From positions 1 to 64,000 of the forward strand of contig ONEB01000001.1 in the NCBI GenBank assembly GCA_900316745.1: DNA of 64,000 nt, given 5' to 3'. This DNA is from an uncultured Eubacteriales bacterium (GTDB lineage: Bacteria > Bacillota > Clostridia > Oscillospirales > Oscillospiraceae). Every line of letters begins with the position of its first letter. The stretch's first letter is position 1. The notes beneath the pieces are model-generated. The model saw only the letters and a list, made by a program, of their open reading frames with translations. It was not told where the DNA came from and ran no database searches. Shown piece after piece: positions 49,706-57,769 of the stretch. Made by a program: the position numbers and the translations under genes.

Positions 49706-50128
49706 TCAGGCAAGCGCGGCACCCAGCGCCTTGCACGCGGCAATTGCCTCGTCGTCAGGCGCTTCGTTGCAGATGACGCTCTCATGGGCAAGCGTGATGC
49801 CGGAAGCGGCACAATCGGCCTCCCACGTCTGCATCCACTCGCCGCCGCCCCAGCCGTAGGAGCCGAAGAGCGCGACATTTTTGCCTGAGAGCGCGCCCTT
49901 GACAGCGGAGAACATCGGCTCGAATTCGTCCTCCTCCAGCGTCTCGGCGCTCATGGCGGGGCAGCCGAAGATGAGCGCGTCATACTGCTTGGCCCTGGCG
50001 GCGTCCATCTGTCCGCAGGTGAGCAGATCGCAGGACGCGCCTGCGCCGCGCACGCCCTGTGCGACGGCTTTCGCCATTTCCTCGGTGTTTCCGGTGGAGC
50101 TCCAATAGACGACGGCAACTTTACTCAT
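49706..50128 (-). CDS. Short-chain flavodoxin
   Basis: A 140-residue FMN electron carrier that replaces ferredoxin under iron shortage. The phosphate loop is SSTGNTEEMA (residues 10-19); FGSYGWGGGEWMQTWE is the second FMN loop. ATG at 50128; a longer frame to 50161 lies in the preceding gene's end. Last gene of a DUF2325-DUF3793-flavodoxin operon. Its partner enzymes are not in this window. Confidence 0.92.
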   Translation of the reverse strand: MSKVAVVYWSSTGNTEEMAKAVAQGVRGAGASCDLLTCGQMDAARAKQYDALIFGCPAMSAETLEEDEFEPMFSAVKGALSGKNVALFGSYGWGGGEWMQTWEADCAASGITLAHESVICNEAPDDEAIAACKALGAALA

Positions 50129-50157
50129 AATGATGACCAACCTTTCTAATTCATTTT

Positions 50158-50706
50158 TCACCTTGAAACCGTAAGGCGCTCGATGCTGCTGCCTTCGGAA
50201 AAACTCGTTTTATAAATGCGGGTGCACTTCTCAAACTGCGCAAAGCGCTTGCGCGCGGCTGCCTCGTCGCCGTAGACCTTCCATGCGCCGACGCACTTGC
50301 AGCCGTCTCTGCGGTTTTCAATGAAGCCGCGCACGTCCTCGGCGGGATAGCCGAGAAAGAGGCCAATCTCATGCGGAAAGCTCGCCTCGCCCGCCAGACG
50401 CGAGCAGAGCTGCGCAATGCAGGCATCCGCATCGTCCACCGTGTAGCCATACTGCCGCAGAAGCATGGCGACCTCCGCCGTGGCAAAGTCGCGGCGCAGA
50501 CTGCTGGGGCGGTAGAGATACAGCAGCGCACGCTTGCGGATGCGCAGAATGCGCACATTCACGCCCTTCGGCGCAAGGCGGCGGTTGAGCGCCGCAATAT
50601 CCGCGCGCAGCTCCTCCTCGGTGCGAAACGGACATGTAAAGAGGCTCCCGGTCTTGAGCCCGGCGAGCGTGGGCGAGCATTGCTGCACGATGAGATCTTC
50701 AGACAT
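50158..50706 (-). CDS. DUF3793 family protein
   Basis: A 182-residue protein matching DUF3793: CSPTLAGLKTGSLFTCPF, then LNRRLAPKGVNVRILRIRKRALLYLYRP, HEIGLFLGYPAEDVRGFIENR and CVGAWKVYGDEAAARKRFAQFEKCTRIY. Five or so cysteines are spread through it. The family is usually found beside iron transport genes or flavodoxin in Clostridia; its activity is unknown. AGGAGG precedes the ATG. Confidence 0.88.
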   Translation of the reverse strand: MSEDLIVQQCSPTLAGLKTGSLFTCPFRTEEELRADIAALNRRLAPKGVNVRILRIRKRALLYLYRPSSLRRDFATAEVAMLLRQYGYTVDDADACIAQLCSRLAGEASFPHEIGLFLGYPAEDVRGFIENRRDGCKCVGAWKVYGDEAAARKRFAQFEKCTRIYKTSFSEGSSIERLTVSR

Positions 50707-50719
50707 GTGGACTTCCTCC

Positions 50720-51004
50720 TCAGGAAACGGCGTGTTCTTCTAAAATACTGCGCAGCGCGGCCTTGGAGCTCGCGTGCGAATAGACGATGCGGATGTTCTT
50801 CTGCCCTTTCATTTCGTTCATGGCACAGCGCACCATCTTGTGCGACATTGTGTTCGTAAACATGACGAGCAAATCGGGACTGCCGAGCTTCTTCATGGCG
50901 CCGGACATCTTCGGATAGACCTTCGCCTTACATTGGTATTCCCGGCACAGATCCTTATATTCGCGGACCATACATTCATTTCCGCCCAAAATGACAACAC
51001 TCAT
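50720..51004 (-). CDS. DUF2325 family protein
   Basis: A 94-residue DUF2325 protein: MSVVILGGNECM at the N-terminus (a Rossmann-like first strand), then Lys-rich KAKVYPKMSGAMKKLGSPDLLVMFTNTMSHKMV. Such proteins occur near metal-transport genes and carry a conserved Ser/His region; function unknown. First gene of the operon, downstream of two palindromes that may bind a DtxR-type repressor. Confidence 0.88.
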   Translation of the reverse strand: MSVVILGGNECMVREYKDLCREYQCKAKVYPKMSGAMKKLGSPDLLVMFTNTMSHKMVRCAMNEMKGQKNIRIVYSHASSKAALRSILEEHAVS

Positions 51005-51019
51005 GGTACATTCCTTTCT

Positions 51020-51035
51020 GTTAGCATTCGCTAAC
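51020..51035. promoter_or_regulatory. Palindrome 1 upstream of DUF2325 (likely operator)
   Basis: GTTAGC ATTC GCTAAC: a perfect 6-bp inverted repeat with 4-bp spacer, 16 bases before the DUF2325 start. Similar to the second copy at 51078-51093. Confidence 0.55.
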
Positions 51036-51077
51036 TAAAGAGGGAGAAAAACGCGCCCTATGTGCGGCGCCTTATAA

Positions 51078-51093
51078 GTTACCTAATGCTAAC
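51078..51093. promoter_or_regulatory. Palindrome 2 upstream of DUF2325 (likely operator)
   Basis: GTTACC TAAT GCTAAC: five of six arm pairs match; it is a variant of palindrome 1, 58 bases away. The TTAG..CTAA form recalls DtxR/IdeR-type boxes. Confidence 0.5.
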
Positions 51094-51124
51094 TGCATTC
51101 TACCGGTTTTTCTCGCTTCGGTCT

Positions 51125-51161
51125 GCTCCATTCGGACAAAACAGCGCTCCATTCGGACAAA
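51125..51161. repeat. Two direct repeats of 16 bp with a 21-bp period
   Basis: GCTCCATTCGGACAAA occurs at 51125-51140 and 51146-51161 without mismatch, upstream of the DUF2325 operon. The period equals two helical turns, as for tandem regulator sites. Confidence 0.7.
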
Positions 51162-51186
51162 TAAAAAGCAGTCCTGCGTCAAAGGG

Positions 51187-52110
51187 TCAGGACTGCTTGA
51201 TATCTTGCGTTGTTTCCGGCTGCGGCTCGGGCTCTGAGAGCAGCGTCTCCTCTTCTGCCGTCGGCTCCGGATCGGCCGCCGCGGGCGGTTTTCGCGTCAG
51301 CTCCAGCGCCTCGTTGAACGCGCAGCCGAGCGTCATGAGCAGGCCGAGCGAGTCAAACCACAGCAGCAGGATGATGACCGATGCGAGCGAGCCGTAGACG
51401 ATCGGGTAGCGCGACGAATGACCGAAGAGCCACGAAAACGCAATCGAGAGCGCCGCCATGCCGAGGGCTGCAAAGATCGCGCCGGGGAGCTGCCGCCTCT
51501 TGCGGTCACGCGAGACCGTGAGACGATAGAGCATCCACAGCAGGATGAGCAGCATCACGAACAGCAGCACGAAGCGCAGCCACGACCACCACTCGCCGAC
51601 GCTGAACCACGGGACGAACTGGTCGATCCAGTGCAGGGCGCGGCGGCTGGCAAGCACGAGGATGATGGAGCCGAACACGAGCGGCAAAAACGCGAACGCG
51701 AACAGAAAGCTCACGACCGTGCCGGAGACCATGCCGAAGCGGCGCGCGCCGGTGATGTCCTCCGTGATGGCAAGGAACGTGCGGAAAACGCCGCTCGCGG
51801 GCATCAGCATGACGGAAAACGCGATGAAAAAGACCGTCCAGTTGGCGTTGCCCGCCACATAACGCAGGAAGTCTTCAATAATATTCGTCGTCTCGCGCGG
51901 CAGGACAAGCGACTCAATGACCGACATGACGGGCGCGGGATTCGTCATCACGAGCGCGAGCAGGTCATACAGACAGATGAGCATCGGGAAGAGCGTGAGC
52001 ACCATGACATAGGCCAGAGCCCCCGCCGTGCGCGGGATCCGATACTGGGTGAAAATGCGCACGATCTCCCGGAAAAAGCGCACAAAGCGCCACTGTTTCC
52101 AATTCTTCAC
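51187..52110 (-). CDS. YihY/BrkB-family membrane protein
   Basis: A 307-residue polytopic membrane protein with about six helices (AGALAYVMVLTLFPMLICLYDLLAL, WTVFFIAFSVMLMPASGVFRTFL, LVFGSIILVLASRRALHWIDQF and others). The family was once called RNase BN by mistake; its real role is unknown. The last 40 residues are a charged Glu/Pro-rich tail. It stands alone on the - strand downstream of ftsZ. Confidence 0.88.
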   Translation of the reverse strand: MKNWKQWRFVRFFREIVRIFTQYRIPRTAGALAYVMVLTLFPMLICLYDLLALVMTNPAPVMSVIESLVLPRETTNIIEDFLRYVAGNANWTVFFIAFSVMLMPASGVFRTFLAITEDITGARRFGMVSGTVVSFLFAFAFLPLVFGSIILVLASRRALHWIDQFVPWFSVGEWWSWLRFVLLFVMLLILLWMLYRLTVSRDRKRRQLPGAIFAALGMAALSIAFSWLFGHSSRYPIVYGSLASVIILLLWFDSLGLLMTLGCAFNEALELTRKPPAAADPEPTAEEETLLSEPEPQPETTQDIKQS

Positions 52111-52177
52111 GGCGGAGCCTCCTTTCTGTGCAGGCTATGCGGGTATTTCGAACGATATGCTCGAAAACGCAAACGGA

Positions 52178-52216
52178 AAACTGCCGCCTTCGTCAAGGTT
52201 CGAGGCGAAGGCGGCA
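52178..52216 (-). terminator. Terminator after ftsZ
   Basis: On the - strand TGCCGCCTTCG pairs with CGAAGGCGGCA around a 13-nt loop and is followed by GTTTTCC. Confidence 0.8.
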
Positions 52217-52233
52217 GAATGAAATCTGAGCGC

Positions 52234-53424
52234 TTACTTGGAGTTGAAGATCTTGAAGATGCTGTCGAACGGATCCTCCTCAGCCGGGGCGGCAGGCTGC
52301 GCCGGAGCGGCGGGCGCTGCGGGGGCAGCGGTCTGCGCGGGAGCGGCAGGCTGTGCCGGAGCGGCGGGAGCGGAAGCGCGCATGTCGGTCGCGGCGGAAT
52401 AGAAGCCGGACTGCGGACGCGGAGCGCTCTGCTGCTGCACGGCGGGAGCGGGCTCTTCGACCTTGGCGGGATCCTCGAAGCCGGTCGCAATGACGGTCAC
52501 GCGGATCTCATCATCGAGCGAGGGATCAAAGCTCGCGCCGAAGATGATGTTGGCGTCGGGATGCGCAGCCTCCTGCACGAGGTTGGCAGCGGTCTCGACA
52601 TCCTCAAGGCCCATATCCTCGGAGCCGGTGATGTTGATGAGCACGCCGCGCGCGCCGTTGATGGAGGTCTCCATGAGCGGGCTTGCGACTGCCATGCGGG
52701 CGGCGTCCTCCGCCTTGCCCTTGCCGGCGGCATGTCCGACGCCCATGTGGGCGAAGCCCGCGTCCTTCATGATGCAGGTGACGTCGGCGAAGTCAAGATT
52801 GATGAAGCCGGTGTTCTTGATGAGGTCGGAGATGCTGGTGACGGCCTGACGCAGAACGTCGTCCGCGATCTCGAAGGCGTTCGCGAGCGTGACCTTCTGG
52901 TCGGTCGCGTATTTCAGACGATCGTTGGGGATGATGAGCAGAGAGTCGACCTTGCCGAGCAGCTCATTGATGCCGACCATGGCCTGATCCATGCGGCGCT
53001 TGCCCTCGAACTTGAAGGGCTTGGTGACGACTGCGACGGTGAGAATGCCGGCCTCGCGCGCGATATCGGCGATGGTCGGAGCAGCGCCCGTGCCGGTGCC
53101 GCCGCCCATACCGGCGGTGATGAACACCATGTCGGCGTTCTCCAGGCTCTTGGCGATGTTGTTGCGACTCTCTTCGGCGCTGCGCTTGCCCATTTCGGGA
53201 TCGCTGCCGGCGCCCTGACCGTGGGTCAGCTTCTCGCCGATCTGGATTTTCTGGTCGGCGCTGGAGACTGCCAGAGCCTGCTTATCCGTATTGATGGCGA
53301 CATATTCGATTCCCTGCGTGCCGGATTTGACCATGCGGTTCACGACATTGTTGCCGGCGCCGCCGACGCCGACGACTTTCAGAGTGACGACATTTTCCGG
53401 TCCGGATTCGGGTGTGTAGGGCAT
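52234..53424 (-). CDS. ftsZ: Cell division protein FtsZ
   Basis: Tubulin-like GTPase forming the division ring. VKVVGVGGAGNNVVNRM-type start, GGGTGTGAAPTIADIAREAGILTVAVVTKPF (tubulin signature), and NLDFADVTCIM. An Ala/Pro-rich linker (about 325-380) ends in DPFDSIFKIFNSK, the C-terminal interaction peptide. ATG 53424 has GGAGG with 8-nt spacing; 396 residues. The frame continues upstream to an ATG at 53604, which would add 60 residues (Lys-rich, then Pro/Glu-rich), but that ATG overlaps a promoter -10 box. Confidence 0.96.
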   Translation of the reverse strand: MPYTPESGPENVVTLKVVGVGGAGNNVVNRMVKSGTQGIEYVAINTDKQALAVSSADQKIQIGEKLTHGQGAGSDPEMGKRSAEESRNNIAKSLENADMVFITAGMGGGTGTGAAPTIADIAREAGILTVAVVTKPFKFEGKRRMDQAMVGINELLGKVDSLLIIPNDRLKYATDQKVTLANAFEIADDVLRQAVTSISDLIKNTGFINLDFADVTCIMKDAGFAHMGVGHAAGKGKAEDAARMAVASPLMETSINGARGVLINITGSEDMGLEDVETAANLVQEAAHPDANIIFGASFDPSLDDEIRVTVIATGFEDPAKVEEPAPAVQQQSAPRPQSGFYSAATDMRASAPAAPAQPAAPAQTAAPAAPAAPAQPAAPAEEDPFDSIFKIFNSK

Positions 53425-53602
53425 TGTTGGTTCCTCCCTGTTCGTTTTGTTCTCTTGTATCTGTGCAATGTGCGGTGTTTCGTTTTCGGAAACGGGCGCC
53501 TGAGGCGCCTGAGGCTGCTCCGGTAAAACGGACTCGACCGAAGCCGATGGCTTCGGTGCGGGATACCGCTGCTGAGAGCGCCTTTTTTTCTTATTCTTTC
53601 CC

Positions 53603-53631
53603 ATTTTATATCGTTTTCCTTATCAGGTCAA
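53603..53631 (-). promoter_or_regulatory. Promoter of ftsZ
   Basis: On the - strand TTGACC (53626-53631), 17-bp spacer, TAAAAT (53603-53608). Its -10 overlaps the upstream ATG at 53604, which favours translation from 53424. Confidence 0.55.
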
Positions 53632-53692
53632 TGTTTTTTTTCATTTTGTTTCTTTTTGCGGACTACATAAACAACACGGGATCGATTATTGT

Positions 53693-54433
53693 TCAGTTCG
53701 GACTGAAGTAGGCGCGTTTGTCATCGACCGAGAGGTCGATCGTACCGGATTCATAGTCGTTGAGCTGCTCGACGGCGCTCATGAGCATGCCGAGCTTATA
53801 GCCGATGTTTTCGTTTTCGCCGATACGCACGGTAAAGCGGTCGAGATAGGTAAAGGACGGATTCATCGCATCGGAGAGGTCAATGTCCTGCACGTCCTCG
53901 ATGATGGAGCGCGCAGACATCTCCTGCATGAGGGCGATGAGCGTCTCGAGCTTGCCGGCGTCGGCCTTGTCGGCAGCAAGCTGCCCGCCGGGCTCCGGCT
54001 TTTTAAGCTCGATGCCCGTGACACGGATGAGCGCCTCAGCTTCATTTTCGTCCACGGCGGAGATGACCTTGCCGTTGTGGTTCACGGCAAAGCGCTCGCC
54101 CTCACAGTCCACGCAGGCGACGGCCTTGCTCTCCGTGACCGTGATGAGAATGTGGTTCGGCAGCTGCCGCGTGACTGTTACGTTGTCGATATAAGGTAGC
54201 TCGGCAAAGATGTGGCTCGCCGCGCCGAAGCGATCGACAAAGAAGAGGTTTTCGCCGATCTCGATGCCGGAGGCATCGATGATCTCTTCGGCGGAGTACG
54301 ACTCAGCGCCGGCGACATCGATGCGCGAGATCTTGAAGAATACGCTCATGGCAAGCAGGATCGCAACCGCCGTGATGAGCACGGCGAGTACCTTGAACAG
54401 CGCTCCGCTGCGGCGCTGTCGGGATCTTTTCAT
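53693..54433 (-). CDS. ftsQ: Cell division protein FtsQ/DivIB
   Basis: A 246-residue single-pass division protein. A basic start (MKRSRQRRSG), one membrane helix (about 13-34), then a POTRA domain (FFKISRIDVAGAESYSAEEIIDASGIEIGENLFFVD) and the beta domain (RQLPNHILITVTESKAVACVD). ATG 54433; the extension to 54559 lies in murA codons. It sits between murA and ftsZ, a reduced division-wall cluster without ftsA. Confidence 0.9.
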   Translation of the reverse strand: MKRSRQRRSGALFKVLAVLITAVAILLAMSVFFKISRIDVAGAESYSAEEIIDASGIEIGENLFFVDRFGAASHIFAELPYIDNVTVTRQLPNHILITVTESKAVACVDCEGERFAVNHNGKVISAVDENEAEALIRVTGIELKKPEPGGQLAADKADAGKLETLIALMQEMSARSIIEDVQDIDLSDAMNPSFTYLDRFTVRIGENENIGYKLGMLMSAVEQLNDYESGTIDLSVDDKRAYFSPN

Positions 54434-54467
54434 AGAGGAGCATTCTCCTTTCCGTAAGTGTTTTCCG

Positions 54468-55727
54468 TCACGCGCGGCGCTCAAAGCGCACCGACGCGCC
54501 GAGCGCGCCCAGCGCGCGGTCGAGATGGTCATAGCCGCGCTCGATGAGCTGCTCGTCATAGATGACGGATTCGCCCTCGGCTGCCAATGCCGCGATGATC
54601 AGGGCTGCGCCGCCGCGCAGGTCGCCCGCCGTGAGCACGGCGCCCGTGAGCGTCTCCACGCCGGAGATATACGCCACGCGTCCGGCGATCGTCACGTCCG
54701 CGCCGAGACGGCGCAGCTCTTCCACATGGCGATAGCGCCCGGTGAAGATGTTCTCCGTGAAGACCGTGGTGCCCCGCGCCTTCAGGCAGGCCGCCATCAG
54801 CGGCGGCTGCGCGTCCGTCGGGAAGCCCGGATAGGGTCGCGTCACGATCGGGCGCGGCGCAATCAGGCTGCCGTCAGACCGCAGGCGAACGGCATTGGAT
54901 TGTGTTATTATATCACACCCCGCCTCAGAAAGCGAGTCTAAAACCGTTAAAAAATGTGATGGGTGTACATTTTCGAGCAAAATATCCCCTCCCGACGCCG
55001 CACAGGCGCACAGAAGCGTCGAAGCGGCGATCCGGTCGGGCAGGATCGTATGATGAACATGCGCACGGGGCCGCATACCCGACACCGTGATGGTCGATGT
55101 GCCCGCGCCGGAGACCTGTGCGCCGAGCGCGCGCAGATAGGTCTGCAGATCCACGATCTCGGGCTCGCGCGCAGCATTGTGGATCACGGTCTCCCCCTCT
55201 GCGACGAGGGCGCAGAGCATGGCGTTTTCCGTCGCGCCGACGCTCGGAAACGGCAGAACAATCGGCGCGCCGCGCAGCGCGCCCGCCTTGCAGACGATGT
55301 CTCCCCCGCGCTCCGTGACACGCGCGCCGAGCGTGCGCAGCGCCTCCAGATGCAGATCCACCGGGCGGGGTCCCAACTCGCAGCCGCCCGGAAGCGAGAG
55401 GCTCGCCTCGCCGCAGCGCGCAAGGATCGCGCCGAGAAAGATGACCGACGAGCGCAGCTCGCGCATGAGCGTGTGCGGAACGTCGCAGCGGCAAATGTCG
55501 CGGCTGTCGATATACACATGCGTGCCCGTGCGCTCTGCCGTGCAGCCGAGGTGCCGCAGGATGCGCAGCGTCGCCTCCACGTCGCGCAGATCCGGCACAC
55601 CATCGAGCTCCGTTTCCGCGCCTGTTGCGACCGAGGCCGCCATAATGGGCAAAACGGCGTTTTTCGCGCCCTGTACGCTGATCGCGCCCTCAAGCCTGTT
55701 GCCGCCGGTAATGTGCCAGATATTCAT
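54468..55727 (-). CDS. murA: UDP-N-acetylglucosamine 1-carboxyvinyltransferase
   Basis: First committed step of peptidoglycan synthesis (enolpyruvyl transfer). Signatures: GGNRLEGAISVQGAKNAVLPIMAA, RSSVIFLGAILARCGEASLSLPGGCELGPRPVDLHLEAL in parts; the loop Cys of PGGC, the fosfomycin target, is present. The end has RGGAALIIAALAAEG. Product 419 residues from ATG 55727 (GGAGGGG upstream). Confidence 0.95.
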   Translation of the reverse strand: MNIWHITGGNRLEGAISVQGAKNAVLPIMAASVATGAETELDGVPDLRDVEATLRILRHLGCTAERTGTHVYIDSRDICRCDVPHTLMRELRSSVIFLGAILARCGEASLSLPGGCELGPRPVDLHLEALRTLGARVTERGGDIVCKAGALRGAPIVLPFPSVGATENAMLCALVAEGETVIHNAAREPEIVDLQTYLRALGAQVSGAGTSTITVSGMRPRAHVHHTILPDRIAASTLLCACAASGGDILLENVHPSHFLTVLDSLSEAGCDIITQSNAVRLRSDGSLIAPRPIVTRPYPGFPTDAQPPLMAACLKARGTTVFTENIFTGRYRHVEELRRLGADVTIAGRVAYISGVETLTGAVLTAGDLRGGAALIIAALAAEGESVIYDEQLIERGYDHLDRALGALGASVRFERRA

Positions 55728-55769
55728 ATCCTGCCCCTCCTGATGCTCTTTGCTGTTCAAAGTCAGAGT

Positions 55770-55798
55770 ATCCTATGCCGGGCGGCGCGCAGACGCAA
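55770..55798 (-). promoter_or_regulatory. Probable promoter of murA-ftsQ
   Basis: On the - strand TTGCGT (55793-55798), 17-bp spacer, TAGGAT (55770-55775). It is back to back with the promoter on the other strand. Confidence 0.45.
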
Positions 55799-55806
55799 CC
55801 GCGTGT

Positions 55807-55835
55807 TTGACCCCGCCCGGGAAAGATGGTATAGT
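55807..55835 (+). promoter_or_regulatory. Promoter of the LtrA-like gene
   Basis: TTGACC (55807-55812), 17-bp spacer, TATAGT (55830-55835). Confidence 0.7.
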
Positions 55836-55865
55836 GGGAAAAACAACCTTTCCGGAGGTCTTGCC

Positions 55866-56996
55866 ATGGATCTGAGAGAAGAAAAAAAGGTCGAGTATCT
55901 GGAGCTGATCTACGATCTGATCTTTGTCTATATCATCGGGCGCAACAACTCCCTGCTGCACAACGTCGAAAACGGATTCGTCGGCGGCTCGATGTTTCTG
56001 GTGTATGTCGTGTGCACCCTCGCCATCATTCAGATCTGGAATTTCTCCACGTTTTACATCAACATGCACGGCCGCAACGGTCTGCGCGATCACATTGCCC
56101 TGTTCGTGAACATGTATCTGCTCTACTACATCGGAGAGGGCACCCGGCTGCACTGGGAGAGCTTTCAGAACCAGTATTCCGCCGCGTGGGCGCTGATTCT
56201 GCTCAACATCGGCGTGCAGTACGCCATCGAGCTCAGAAATCACAGGGGTCGTCCTGCCGAGGAGCAGTCCATAAAGCGCATGATGATCGTCCTCTTCGGC
56301 GAGGCGCTGCTGGTGCTCGTCTCGATCCCGATCTATAACCGGACGGGCATGGCGCTCGCCGCGGTCCCGATCGTGTTCGGCATGGTGATGACGCGCCTTT
56401 TCTCAGACGAGACCAAGGCGGAGATGATCGACTTCACGCACCTTTCCGAGCGCGCGATGCTGTATGTGGTTTTCACGTTCGGCGAGATGATCATCTCGGT
56501 TGCATCCTACTTTGACGGGGACTTTTCGCTCAATTCCGTCTACTTCTCCTCCATGTGCTTCCTGATCGTGGCGGGACTGTTCCTCTGCTATGAGGTGCTG
56601 TATGACCACATCATCGACCGCGAGATGCGCACGACGGGCATCACCTATATGATTATCCACATTTTCCTGATCTTCGGAATGAATCTGATCACGACCTCGC
56701 TGGAGTTCATGCGCGACGAGCAGGTGCTGCTCTGGCCGAAGACGCTGCTTCTGATCGGCGCGTTCCTGCTTTATTACTTCTGCCTGTTCGCGCTGCAGCG
56801 CTTTGCAAAGCCCGAGCTGAAGCTCTGCCGCCGCTTCGTCGTGCCGATTGCGGGCATGACGGCGGCGTTTGTCGCATCGATGCTCCTGCTGCGCGAGCAC
56901 ATGCGCCTGAACATCCTGATCTCGGTGGTGTATGCATTCGCCGTATTTCTGAAGATTTATCTGTTCAGCAGGCAGAACGAGCGAAAGAAAGCATAA
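55866..56996 (+). CDS. Low temperature requirement protein A (LtrA)-like membrane protein
   Basis: A 376-residue protein with about ten hydrophobic helices. The N-terminal KKVEYLELIYDLIFVYIIGRN matches the E-L-x-x-D-L-x-F-V-Y signature of LtrA. FGEALLVLVSIP and FGEMIISVASYFD form the two F-G-E repeats of the family. Its role in membrane physiology is not known. ATG 55866 has CGGAGG upstream. Transcribed alone, divergent from murA. Confidence 0.82.
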   Translation: MDLREEKKVEYLELIYDLIFVYIIGRNNSLLHNVENGFVGGSMFLVYVVCTLAIIQIWNFSTFYINMHGRNGLRDHIALFVNMYLLYYIGEGTRLHWESFQNQYSAAWALILLNIGVQYAIELRNHRGRPAEEQSIKRMMIVLFGEALLVLVSIPIYNRTGMALAAVPIVFGMVMTRLFSDETKAEMIDFTHLSERAMLYVVFTFGEMIISVASYFDGDFSLNSVYFSSMCFLIVAGLFLCYEVLYDHIIDREMRTTGITYMIIHIFLIFGMNLITTSLEFMRDEQVLLWPKTLLLIGAFLLYYFCLFALQRFAKPELKLCRRFVVPIAGMTAAFVASMLLLREHMRLNILISVVYAFAVFLKIYLFSRQNERKKA

Positions 56997-57003
56997 CAAA
57001 CAA

Positions 57004-57032
57004 ATCGGGGCGCACCGTTGGTGCGTCCCGAT
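57004..57032. terminator. Hairpin between the LtrA-like and DUF4956 genes
   Basis: ATCGGGGCGCACC pairs with GGTGCGTCCCGAT around 3 nt, then CTGTTTA on the + strand. The T run is weak. Confidence 0.65.
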
Positions 57033-57076
57033 CTGTTTATGGAAAGGAAAACGGAGGAAAGAAAGGAAGTCGTGTG

Positions 57077-57769
57077 TTACAGCTCCGCCTGCAGGGTCTC
57101 CTGTCTGGAGACGAGGATCTCCAGATTGCCGTTGCGGCAGCGGAGGTCATCGATGAGCGCCTTTTCGGCGTCTGCGGAGGTCAGGGTGACATGATAGGTC
57201 AGGCGGAACATGCTGCCCATGTTCGTGGTTTTGACCTGCATAAGCTCGTGCTCGGCGGTGTATTTCTCAAACGGCTCGTCGAAGGCGCTGGTGTAGTTGA
57301 GATCCTCGGGGATCGTGATGCGCACGGAGCGCTGAAGCGCGCCTCTGCCGCTGCCGAGACCGATCCTGCCGTAGAGGAGCAGCACGCAGCACAGCAGCAC
57401 CGTAAACAGCACCGCGTAGGCGAGATATCCCATGCCGCAGACGAGCCCAGCGCCCATGGCGAGAAACAGCACGCCGATCTCGCGCGCCGTGCCCGGCACG
57501 GAGCGGAAGCGGACCAGACTGAACGCGCCTGCCACGGCGACGCCCGCGCCGATGTTGCCGTTGACCATCATGATCACGACGCAGACCACAGCGGGCAAAA
57601 CCGCGAGCGTGGTGACGAAGCTTCTGGTATACCGCGAGCGGTACATATAGGCCGCGGCGAGGATCAGCCCGATGAAGAGCGCGACGCCCACGCAGAGCAG
57701 AAACTGTCCGACCGGGATCACGGAGACGGCCGCGCTGTCAAATATTCCGGAAAACAAACTGTCAAGCAT
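57077..57769 (-). CDS. DUF4956 membrane protein
   Basis: A 230-residue protein with about four helices in the first 135 residues, the motif AGAFSLVRFRSVPGTAREIGVLFLAMGAGL (typical of DUF4956), and a soluble C-terminal domain. DUF4956 genes are regularly next to VTC-domain genes, as here, where the start overlaps the VTC stop by 8 bases. It probably works with the polyphosphate polymerase; exact role unknown. Confidence 0.88.
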   Translation of the reverse strand: MLDSLFSGIFDSAAVSVIPVGQFLLCVGVALFIGLILAAAYMYRSRYTRSFVTTLAVLPAVVCVVIMMVNGNIGAGVAVAGAFSLVRFRSVPGTAREIGVLFLAMGAGLVCGMGYLAYAVLFTVLLCCVLLLYGRIGLGSGRGALQRSVRITIPEDLNYTSAFDEPFEKYTAEHELMQVKTTNMGSMFRLTYHVTLTSADAEKALIDDLRCRNGNLEILVSRQETLQAEL

